Assembly (NCBI GenBank): GCA_023254645.1
Contig: JALRLA010000037.1
Span: forward strand, 1 to 17,342
Length of the DNA: 17,342 nt
Source: Bacteroidia bacterium
Lineage (GTDB): Bacteria; Bacteroidota; Bacteroidia; NS11-12g; UBA955
Reading direction: 5' to 3'
In this document: positions 1-6,297 of the stretch, piece by piece
Position numbering within the stretch: position 1 is the stretch's first letter
How the letters are laid out: each line of letters begins with the position of its first letter
Translations under genes and position numbers: made by a program
Notes under the pieces: generated by a model
What the model was told of the DNA's origin: nothing
Databases searched by the model: none
Seen by the model: the letters and a program-made list of their open reading frames with translations, nothing else

Positions 1-20
1 CCCCAAAACCCCAAAACCCC
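1..20. repeat. Hypotrich ciliate telomere repeat (C4A4)
   Basis: The window opens with exactly two and a half units of CCCCAAAA, ending in CCCC. This is the C-rich strand of the macronuclear telomere of spirotrich ciliates. Oxytricha and Stylonychia carry 20 bp of double-stranded repeat in precisely this phase (C4A4C4A4C4), whereas Euplotes carries 28 bp. The length and phase therefore fit an oxytrichid nanochromosome end. It is not a bacterial feature, and nothing like it recurs elsewhere in the window. The two following A residues could be the start of a partial unit. The identification of the repeat is direct; whether the end is physical or an assembly join cannot be told from the sequence. 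Confidence 0.88.
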
Positions 21-64
21 AACGAGCTCATATTTAAATTTAACTTAATGAGTGTGATCAGTCG
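21..64. other. Junction between telomere and bacterial DNA
   Basis: This short stretch links the telomere repeat to bacterial coding sequence. Its first 30 bases are AT-rich with TTTAAATTTAA, as expected of ciliate subtelomeric DNA but also possible for a bacterial intergenic region. From about position 50 the composition becomes mixed. In the frame of the downstream pump gene the codons before 79 read roughly DQSVEASK, which could be the tail of a membrane-fusion protein gene that commonly precedes this type of pump, but no stop codon follows, so this is weak. The exact breakpoint cannot be placed by eye and lies somewhere between 20 and about 79. Confidence 0.45.
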
Positions 65-3000
65 GTGGAAGCATCGAAATGCATGTACAGCAGGTACTGG
101 ACTTTATCAATGAGATGCGGCTGCATTTGCAAGGCTTCCAGCTGGTCGATTGACAACAAGACTATCATTTATATCCTGTCCCTGTTCATCAGTGTGGCCG
201 GTATATTTTCCTACATCAAGATTCCGAAAGAGCGCTTTCCGGACATCGTGATCCCTACGATTTACGTTCAAACGGTTTATCCTGGATCCTCACCCAAAGA
301 CATTGAAAACTTGATTACCAAGCCCATTGAGAAAAAAATCAAGAGCATCAGCGGTGTCAAGCAATTGAAGAGTCAGAGCATTCAAGACTTCTCCATCATT
401 ACCGTCGAATTTGACACCGACGTGGAGGTTGCAGAAGCCAAACAAAAGGTCAAGGACGAGGTAGACAAGGCCAAGAGCGACTTGCCTACTGACCTTCCCT
501 CTGACCCCACCGTACAAGAAGTCAATTTCTCTGACATTCCCATTTTGTACATCAACATCAGTGGGAATTACGATTTGCAAACACTGAAGCGCTACGCCGA
601 AATGGCCAAAGACAAAATTGAGTCATTGCCAGCCATTTCCAAGGTAGACATGGTGGGTGCATTGGACCGCGAAATTCAGGTCAACCTGGATTTGGCTAAA
701 ATGACGGCAGCAGGATTTACCATTGACGATGTTTCTCGTGCCATCCAAATGGAGAATCGACGCATTTCGGGCGGCAACATTGACCTGGACAACATGAAGC
801 GTTCTTTGAGCGTCAGTGGCGAATTTGAATCAGCCGATGAAATTGCTCAGATGTCGGTGCGCAGCAACACAGGAGCCACCTTGCGATTGGGCGATTTTGC
901 CGAAGTCGTAGATGGTTTCAAGGAAAAGGAAAGTTATGCTCGTTTGATGGGCAAAAACGTCATCACCTTGAACATTGTCAAGCGTGCCGGAGAGAACTTG
1001 ATTCAAGCCAGCGATGATTGCCGTGAATTGATCGCGGAATTGCAGGCAGGTCCCTATCCCAAAGATTTGGACGTGGTATTCACCGGTGACCAGAGCACTC
1101 AAACACGCATTACTGTTCACGATTTGATCAACACCATCATCATTGGTTTCATTTTGGTGACCTTGATTTTGATGTTCTTCATGGGAGCTACCAATGCGAT
1201 TTTCGTAGGCTTGTCAGTTCCCCTGTCTTGCTTCATCGCCTTTTTGGTATTGCCCAGTTTGGGATTCTCCTTGAACTTCATCGTTCTTTTCTCCTTTTTG
1301 TTGGCCTTAGGCATTGTGGTCGATGACGCCATTGTCGTTATTGAGAATACCCACCGCATTTTCATGAAGGAAAGTTTGAGCATCGTAGATGCCGCTAAAA
1401 AGGCAGCTGGAGAAGTTTTCATGCCTGTATTCAGTGGTACTCTGACCACCTTGGCTCCTTTTGTTCCCTTGGCCTTTTGGAGCGGCGTGGTAGGTAAATT
1501 CATGTTCTTCCTACCCGTAACCCTGATCATCACCTTGCTGGCTTCCTTATTGGTTGCCTACATCATCAACCCCGTATTTGCGGTTGACTTCATGAAGCGA
1601 GACGATGAGCGCCCTGCCATTGGCAGCCCTGAGGCGAAAAAAGCGGTACGCAAAGCCAGCATCATTATGGGTATCCTCGCTGTCTTTGGCTATGCCCTCG
1701 GCGGATTGGGTCTAGGAAACCTGTTTGTATTCCTATACCTCTTGTACATTCTGCACCATTTTTGGCTCAAAGCCGTCATTGATCGTTTCCAACACGTTCA
1801 CTGGCCACGCGTTCAGAATTACTACAGCCGTGTGGTTTCTTGGATATTGACCGGGAAACGCCCTATTGCCGTGCTTGCAGCGACCTTTTTGATGTTGATT
1901 TTGAGCTTTGTAGCCTTGGGCATTCGCAAACCTGCCGTAGTTTTCTTCCCGCAAGCCGACCCCAACTTTACTTATGTGTATTTAACCATGCCTACTGGAA
2001 CATCGGCCTTGGCCACCGATAGCGTAACTCGCTTGGCTGAAGAACGAGTGTTCCGCGCTGTGGGTGAAAACAATACGTTGGTGGAGTCTATCATTTCCAA
2101 CGTAGCCGTGGGAGCCTCAGACCCGAACAGCGGTGACCGAACCGTGGCCTCCAACAAGAGTAAAATCACCGTTGCCTTTGTGGAATTTTCCAAGCGCAAT
2201 GGTCAAAGCACCCGAGAGTTGTTGGAAAAAATTCGCACGGAACTCGGTGCATTTCCTGGAGTCGAAATGATCGTAGAACAAGAACGCAATGGCCCTCCTG
2301 TGGGCAAAGCGGTCAACGTGGAAATTCGCGGTGACGAGTTCCAAAGTCTGGTTCAAACGGCATCGGCTCTGAAGTTGCACATTGAGTCTCAGAAGATACC
2401 TGGAGTAGAAGAATTGAAGAGCGACTTTGTTGCCTCTAAGCCTGAGGTCATCATTGACATCGATCGCGAAAAAGCCAATCGAATGGGCATTTCTACCTCT
2501 CAAGTGGGTGGCGCCCTTAGAAACAGCATCTACGGCGCTGAACCTAACAAATTCAAAGACGACAATGAAGACTACCCCATCATGGTTCGTTTGGAAGAGA
2601 AAACCGTCAATGACTTGAATGCCTTGTTGAACATGCGCATCTCATACCGAGACATGGTCATGGGTGGTAAAATCAGGGAAATACCGTTGAGCGCCAGTGC
2701 TACGGCTCGGTACACCAATAGTTATGGTGGAATCAACCGCTTGAACCAAAAGCGTGTCATTACTTTGGCTTCAAACGTACTGCCCGGCTATGCTCCTAAC
2801 GAAGTGGTGGCCCAAGTTCAGAAGGCCATCGATCGCTTTGAAAAGCCCGAAGGCCTAGCCATTGAAATGACGGGTGAACAAGAAAAGCAAAAAGAGACAG
2901 GCGCTTTCTTGGGAACGGCGCTGATGACCAGTATTGCCTTGATCATCATCATTTTGGTGACCCAATTCAACTCCATCTCCAAGCCTCTCATCATTTTGTC

Positions 3001-3469
3001 TGAGATCTTGTTCTCTGTCATTGGTGTATTGTTGGGATATGCCATCACGGGCATGTCCTTCTCCATCATCATGACAGGCATCGGTATTGTGGCCTTGGCG
3101 GGTATTGTGGTACGAAATGGCATTTTGATGGTCGAATTTGCCGATCAGTTGATCGCAGAGGGAATGCCCTTGCGCGAAGCCTTGATTGAAGCAGGAAGAG
3201 CGCGTATGACTCCTGTATTATTGACGGCTGCTACCACATCGTTGGGATTGATTCCATTGGCTGTAGGTTTGAATATGGACTTTGTGACCCTATTCACCTA
3301 TGGCAACCCCCATTTGTACTTTGGTGGAGATAGCGTAGCCTTCTGGGGCCCCTTGAGCTGGACCATGATTTTCGGATTGTCGTTCGCGACATTCTTGACC
3401 CTGGTTTTGGTACCGGCCCTTTACTACCTAAATGAAAAAGCCCAAGCCCGTCTCAAGCGCTTGTTCTAA
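65..3469 (+). CDS. RND family efflux transporter permease, N-terminus frame-shifted
   Basis: Inner-membrane pump of the resistance-nodulation-division superfamily, driven by the proton gradient and normally working with a membrane-fusion protein and a TolC-like outer-membrane channel. Recognisable family sequence begins at residue 25 (SSWSIDNK). Helix 1 spans about 33-51, a porter domain follows, then helices 2-6 from about 350. GIVVDDAIVVIENTHR carries the paired acidic residues of helix 4 at Asp420-Asp421. Residues 510-596 form an enlarged helix 6-7 loop with extra hydrophobic stretches, common in the long Bacteroidota pumps. A second porter domain and helices 8-12 end with a typical FGLSFATFLTLVLVPALYYL segment. 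The GTG start at 65 and residues 1-24 (cysteine-rich) are not credible; the native N-terminus lies in another frame at 79. Substrate unknown. Partner genes would lie upstream, beyond the telomere junction. Confidence 0.9.
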   Translation: MEASKCMYSRYWTLSMRCGCICKASSWSIDNKTIIYILSLFISVAGIFSYIKIPKERFPDIVIPTIYVQTVYPGSSPKDIENLITKPIEKKIKSISGVKQLKSQSIQDFSIITVEFDTDVEVAEAKQKVKDEVDKAKSDLPTDLPSDPTVQEVNFSDIPILYINISGNYDLQTLKRYAEMAKDKIESLPAISKVDMVGALDREIQVNLDLAKMTAAGFTIDDVSRAIQMENRRISGGNIDLDNMKRSLSVSGEFESADEIAQMSVRSNTGATLRLGDFAEVVDGFKEKESYARLMGKNVITLNIVKRAGENLIQASDDCRELIAELQAGPYPKDLDVVFTGDQSTQTRITVHDLINTIIIGFILVTLILMFFMGATNAIFVGLSVPLSCFIAFLVLPSLGFSLNFIVLFSFLLALGIVVDDAIVVIENTHRIFMKESLSIVDAAKKAAGEVFMPVFSGTLTTLAPFVPLAFWSGVVGKFMFFLPVTLIITLLASLLVAYIINPVFAVDFMKRDDERPAIGSPEAKKAVRKASIIMGILAVFGYALGGLGLGNLFVFLYLLYILHHFWLKAVIDRFQHVHWPRVQNYYSRVVSWILTGKRPIAVLAATFLMLILSFVALGIRKPAVVFFPQADPNFTYVYLTMPTGTSALATDSVTRLAEERVFRAVGENNTLVESIISNVAVGASDPNSGDRTVASNKSKITVAFVEFSKRNGQSTRELLEKIRTELGAFPGVEMIVEQERNGPPVGKAVNVEIRGDEFQSLVQTASALKLHIESQKIPGVEELKSDFVASKPEVIIDIDREKANRMGISTSQVGGALRNSIYGAEPNKFKDDNEDYPIMVRLEEKTVNDLNALLNMRISYRDMVMGGKIREIPLSASATARYTNSYGGINRLNQKRVITLASNVLPGYAPNEVVAQVQKAIDRFEKPEGLAIEMTGEQEKQKETGAFLGTALMTSIALIIIILVTQFNSISKPLIILSEILFSVIGVLLGYAITGMSFSIIMTGIGIVALAGIVVRNGILMVEFADQLIAEGMPLREALIEAGRARMTPVLLTAATTSLGLIPLAVGLNMDFVTLFTYGNPHLYFGGDSVAFWGPLSWTMIFGLSFATFLTLVLVPALYYLNEKAQARLKRLF
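79..153 (+). other. Displaced native N-terminus of the RND pump (other frame)
   Basis: An ATG at 79, one frame away from the main pump reading, opens 24 codons beginning MHVQQVLDFINEM and ending in a TGA at 151-153. The amphipathic stretch ending in LQGFQL matches the kind of leader that precedes the SSWSIDNK segment in Bacteroidota RND pumps (family pattern ...GFKLSSWSIDN, from memory). The main frame takes over at AGC TGG TCG (140-148). A one-base insertion, or a loss of 2, 5 or 8 bases, near 138-146 would reconnect the frames. One concrete possibility is an 8-base loss between two copies of CAGCTG, leaving the single copy seen at 139-144. It may be a real mutation or a sequencing or assembly error close to the contig end. 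Confidence 0.6.
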
Positions 3470-3486
3470 GCTTGATGGGCTAGTGT

Positions 3487-3520
3487 AAAAAGCCGCGGCG
3501 CTCTGCGCCGCGGCTTTTTT
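3487..3520 (+). terminator. Strong intrinsic terminator after the RND gene
   Basis: A perfect 10-bp stem (GCCGCGGCGC, loop TCT, GCGCCGCGGC) is flanked by an A-tract on the left and six T residues on the right, 18 bases after the pump stop codon. Because both flanks are A/T-tracts, it can also stop transcription arriving from the opposite strand. Confidence 0.92.
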
Positions 3521-3666
3521 ATACCCTCTATAGGCAAATCTCTATGCTGTTGATGCAATCGTGGAATTAAGCCCAAAAGGGGCTCCTTTCAGCGGCCCAT
3601 GAGCCAACAAGTGAAACAGAACGGTGTGCACTGTTAACCAAAGACCTCCCTGATTCTTAACCCCAT

Positions 3667-3697
3667 AAAAAAAGCCGCTCTGTTGAAGCGGCTTTTT
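3667..3697 (-). terminator. Intrinsic terminator after the coiled-coil protein gene
   Basis: A 6-bp GC stem (GCCGCT / AGCGGC, loop of seven) extends through flanking A and T tracts, giving a bidirectional terminator 17 bases past the stop of the minus-strand gene at 3715. Its arm shares the AAAAAGCCGC sequence with the terminator at 3487. The roughly 146 bases between the two terminators (3521-3666) hold no credible open frame or RNA gene. Confidence 0.8.
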
Positions 3698-3714
3698 ACT
3701 AATGCCTAAAGCGA

Positions 3715-4641
3715 TTAATTCAATTCAAAAGTATTCTTCTGGCGAAGCAATCCGCGGGTCCACAACTCGCAGGTGTATTTGCCTTTTGTCAAACGACCTT
3801 CCAATGTCCCTTTTTGAGGAAAATACCACTTTACCTTTTGCAATGCACCATCAAATTGGATGGTCTCATTCAAGGAAACAACGGTACTCTTATCCTGCAA
3901 TGATTTGTTGGTTGTTGACAATATAGCCCCGTTGGGATCAATAACGCGAATGACGATTTGCTCTTCCACAACTGAAGTAACCAAAGGGTTTTCCAAGATG
4001 TCGAAGGTGATCATCAACTTCTCAAGATTCTTCGCTGAGGTAGAAGGCTCACGCTGGCCTTTTCTCTGCATCAATCCTGTGGTCAACAAGGCTCCAAATT
4101 GTGGACGAGCACCTCTTTCCAAACGATCCTTTAAGTCGAAGTTCTCAGCCGTCAAAATTTGGTTGTTTTCTCGAGCCGAATCCAGTTCAGCCACCATAAT
4201 GGCACGCTCATTCGACATTTGTTCAATTTGTGCCATAAGCTCAGCCACTCGCTTCTTGGCCTCTTCCAACTGACGACGCAAATCTTCAAGACTTCCTGTC
4301 TTTCCCATGCTAGTTCCAGTATTCCCACCTCTAGCCAACTGGCGTCTCAAACTGTAAATTTGTTTGTAAGCTTCAATGACTCTTGGGTTGTTATCTCCCT
4401 CAAGTAACTCAACTTTTGAAACCAAAGTTGCATTTTCATTTCGATAGTTTTGTACCAACGCATTCAACGAATCTTCTACGCGCAGCAATTCTTGTTCAAC
4501 AGAATCTCTTTGACGGCGCATTTGGATTTCGTTTTCTATGGCAATTTGACCTTTGCTTTTTTCTGAAAATAAGAATGCATTGGCTCCCAATGACAGGAGA
4601 AGCAAAACAATCAAGAGGGCGGTTACGGCGGTTTTCTTCAT
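3715..4641 (-). CDS. Membrane-anchored coiled-coil protein, function unknown
   Basis: A 308-residue protein. Residues 1-3 (MKK) plus a hydrophobic segment at about 4-24 form an uncleaved signal anchor or signal peptide. Residues 35-80 and 115-177 are charged and heptad-like, predicting two coiled-coil stretches joined by a Gly/Asn/Thr-rich linker (104-117). From about 205 a beta-rich C-terminal domain follows (KLMITFDILEN ... VIRVIDPNGAIL ... GKYTCELWTRG). Similar proteins in Flavobacteriia are often labelled only as hypothetical or, misleadingly, as chromosome-partitioning proteins; I see no ATPase motif. Most likely it sits in the inner membrane with the coiled coil in the periplasm. I chose the ATG at 4641 over a TTG 24 bases upstream because a promoter -7 box lies at 4663-4670, which would place the longer start before transcription begins, and GAAGG precedes this ATG. 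It is convergent with the RND gene. Confidence 0.8.
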   Translation of the reverse strand: MKKTAVTALLIVLLLLSLGANAFLFSEKSKGQIAIENEIQMRRQRDSVEQELLRVEDSLNALVQNYRNENATLVSKVELLEGDNNPRVIEAYKQIYSLRRQLARGGNTGTSMGKTGSLEDLRRQLEEAKKRVAELMAQIEQMSNERAIMVAELDSARENNQILTAENFDLKDRLERGARPQFGALLTTGLMQRKGQREPSTSAKNLEKLMITFDILENPLVTSVVEEQIVIRVIDPNGAILSTTNKSLQDKSTVVSLNETIQFDGALQKVKWYFPQKGTLEGRLTKGKYTCELWTRGLLRQKNTFELN

Positions 4642-4662
4642 AGTTACCTTCGGTGTATTACA

Positions 4663-4693
4663 CAATATTAACCCTCAAAAAACACCCAAGAAA
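4663..4693 (-). promoter_or_regulatory. Bacteroidota-type promoter for the coiled-coil protein gene
   Basis: Reading the minus strand, TTTC (4690-4693), 19 bases, then TAATATTG (4663-4670). The Bacteroidota consensus is TTTG, 19-21 bases, TAnnTTTG, so each element has one mismatch. Transcription would start around 4656, leaving a leader of roughly 15 bases before the ATG at 4641. Confidence 0.5.
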
Positions 4694-4725
4694 CCACTCG
4701 ACCAAAAATGGGATATATTCTGACC

Positions 4726-4743
4726 AAAAAAAGGTTTTCAACC
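4726..4743 (-). terminator. Weak terminator after the TlpA-like gene
   Basis: Just after the TAG at 4747 the minus strand reads GGTT-GAA-AACC followed by seven T residues. The 4-bp stem is short, so termination would be partial and some read-through into the coiled-coil gene is likely. Confidence 0.3.
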
Positions 4744-4746
4744 GGG

Positions 4747-6123
4747 CTACAACCCCAATAAAACCTGAATATTAGCATCAGCATCCACAATTCGTCCACA
4801 AGCGTCAATTTTCAGGACTTGTGGCAATGATTGCCACTGCATTTTGCGAGCGGCTCGATTGTCCATTACAATTTGATCATAAGCAAAGCCAAATCGTCGA
4901 TTCAAGGTTTGAACATACCTCGCATTTCCACCTTGAGCAACCATCATGATTCGAACATTCAGAATCGATTGAGGATCTTGAACCCATTTTCGAATCTCCC
5001 GCAATGAGGGCTCTTCCCCATCGTGCTCCCGTTTGTAGACAATACTCAAATCTTGCCAGGCGCGGAACTGATTTTGAGAAAAATCGGCTAGAGCAAGGGA
5101 ATCGGTTGCACTCAACCCCATGTCCGGCTGCCAAACATAGATCCATACTGGTTGATTCCTGTATACTCTCCAACTTCGGTGAATTCCCAACTTTTGCGGG
5201 GAATACAAGCCCGCATCGACCAATTGATACTTAACACGAGGAATTCGCTTTCCCTTTATCAACGGATGATCACCGTCGTCTTGCTCGGCGATGCAAACTT
5301 GAGAACCCGACAGAGACAGTCTCCATGGCCTTCCTCTCCACACAGTATGAACCAATCCTGTGCGAGATTCCCATGCAAATGCTCTTTCATCGTCAAAATA
5401 CAATGAATCCATTGAAATCAGAACCTTATCAACTCCTCTATCTCCGAATTGACCGTTGAAATTTTGATCAATGACCGCCACATATACTTGTTTGCTTGAA
5501 TCAAGGGAAAAGGACCCCCAGCGCAAATTCAAGCGTTGGTATCGAAAAGCAGAAGCGGCACCCATATAGACACGGGGACCACACAACGAATGCACTGAGG
5601 CATCGTGCATTTGGGCAAAGGCCGAAAACCGCCCTACAGGAAAAGGCTCCATCAAAAGAGAAAGTCCAGGAGCCAAACTCAATTTCCATGGAATAAATAG
5701 ATTCCAGAGAGTATCGCCTTTGACATGACTAAAGTCCAAATTCCCATTGGGATCTACCCAGTAGACTCTGATCATTCGGCCTTGGTGCAATTGTTCCTGC
5801 ACTAAGACCAAAGTATGATCTTCGATGGGCCCCTCATAATCTCGTCTCGCATAGACCCAGAAATAGGAGTTTCTCGAGCTCCCCAGATTCCAATTCTCAG
5901 GTCTTTTGAAGGCAAATTGGCGCGGAATATCACCCAGACTAGCCGAAGCCAAATCCAAGGGTTCGTAAATGGAATCTCCAGAAAGGACAAAACGATTGAT
6001 GGGCTGCATAGAGCGCAGCTCGCTTTGTGATACGCCTTGACGAGACAATTCAATGCATCTTGGGGACTGAGCGTAAGTGGCTAAGACCCAAAACCATAAC
6101 AGCGATACCAGAACTCGTTTCAA
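4747..6123 (-). CDS. Secreted TlpA-like protein lacking the redox CxxC
   Basis: A 458-residue exported protein. Residues 1-18 form a signal peptide (MKR, hydrophobic core, ATYA before QS). The middle is beta-rich and holds an acidic, EF-hand-like loop, DQNFNGQFGDRGVD (219-232), of a type often seen in Bacteroidota thioredoxin-like secreted proteins. From about 320 the pattern of a TlpA/AhpC thioredoxin fold appears: PVWIYVWQPDM where the active-site strand should be, and QSLPQVLKIDACGRIV near the end, with Pro434 in the cis-proline position. The CxxC after the first strand is absent (Trp-Gln-Pro-Asp instead), so disulfide chemistry is unlikely. It starts with TTG at 6123, three bases after the stop of the 51-residue gene upstream, which suggests translational coupling; the next Met (residue 40) would lose the signal peptide. 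The ligand or partner is unknown. Confidence 0.75.
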   Translation of the reverse strand: MKRVLVSLLWFWVLATYAQSPRCIELSRQGVSQSELRSMQPINRFVLSGDSIYEPLDLASASLGDIPRQFAFKRPENWNLGSSRNSYFWVYARRDYEGPIEDHTLVLVQEQLHQGRMIRVYWVDPNGNLDFSHVKGDTLWNLFIPWKLSLAPGLSLLMEPFPVGRFSAFAQMHDASVHSLCGPRVYMGAASAFRYQRLNLRWGSFSLDSSKQVYVAVIDQNFNGQFGDRGVDKVLISMDSLYFDDERAFAWESRTGLVHTVWRGRPWRLSLSGSQVCIAEQDDGDHPLIKGKRIPRVKYQLVDAGLYSPQKLGIHRSWRVYRNQPVWIYVWQPDMGLSATDSLALADFSQNQFRAWQDLSIVYKREHDGEEPSLREIRKWVQDPQSILNVRIMMVAQGGNARYVQTLNRRFGFAYDQIVMDNRAARKMQWQSLPQVLKIDACGRIVDADANIQVLLGL

Positions 6124-6126
6124 GGA

Positions 6127-6282
6127 TTACTTGAATACAAATCGAACCAAAATAATTACCAATGCGATGGCGAACATAAGCAGGCTAACCCGATTCATGC
6201 CGTGCATGAGCCGAGTATTCAAATTCCGTTCGCCCTCTTGCTTTTGGAAGGTCAAATAGGACCAGATTTTTCTGAAGATCAT
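6127..6282 (-). CDS. DUF6728-like small inner-membrane protein (51 aa)
   Basis: A 51-residue gene between lon and the TlpA-like gene, short enough to be missed by length filters. The N-terminal half is charged (MIFRKIWSYLTFQKQEGERN), then comes LNTRLMHGMNRVSLLMFAIALVIILVRFVFK, with MHGxNRxS followed by one transmembrane helix at about 33-49. This matches my memory of the DUF6728 family of Bacteroidota: about 50-60 residues, a conserved MHGIN motif and a single C-terminal helix. Its function is unknown. The ATG lies 15 bases after the lon stop and the TAA ends three bases before the next start, so it is embedded in a tight co-oriented cluster. A perfect TAnnTTTG element sits at 6286-6293, so it may also have its own promoter. 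Confidence 0.75.
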   Translation of the reverse strand: MIFRKIWSYLTFQKQEGERNLNTRLMHGMNRVSLLMFAIALVIILVRFVFK

Positions 6283-6285
6283 ACC

Positions 6286-6293
6286 CAAATATA
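6286..6293 (-). promoter_or_regulatory. Possible -7 promoter element before the small membrane gene
   Basis: The minus strand reads TATATTTG, a perfect match to TAnnTTTG, ending three bases before the ATG at 6282. No TTTG lies 19-21 bases further upstream. If it is used, the transcript would be leaderless. Confidence 0.35.
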
Positions 6294-6297
6294 CAGT

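Noticed and set aside
65..138. GTG at 65 as the true start of the RND pump
   Set aside because: The resulting 24 residues are cysteine-rich and unlike the family, while the other frame gives a proper leader from ATG 79. Kept only as the formal limit of the open frame.
1117..1533. A 138-codon minus-strand frame within the RND gene
   Set aside because: It is opposite transmembrane helices 2-6 of the pump; its lysine- and methionine-rich translation is the mirror of hydrophobic codons, not a real protein.
3570..3584. Small hairpin AGCCC-AAAAG-GGGCT between the two terminators
   Set aside because: Only five base pairs with no T-tract or neighbouring structure; expected by chance.
3860..4273. 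A 137-codon plus-strand frame opposite the coiled-coil gene
   Set aside because: Antisense shadow; the minus-strand protein has a membrane anchor, heptad pattern, promoter and terminator that support it instead.
4642..4665. Upstream TTG start adding eight residues to the coiled-coil protein
   Set aside because: It would fall at the -7 promoter box, before the predicted transcript start; the ATG at 4641 is followed at once by a normal membrane-anchor sequence.
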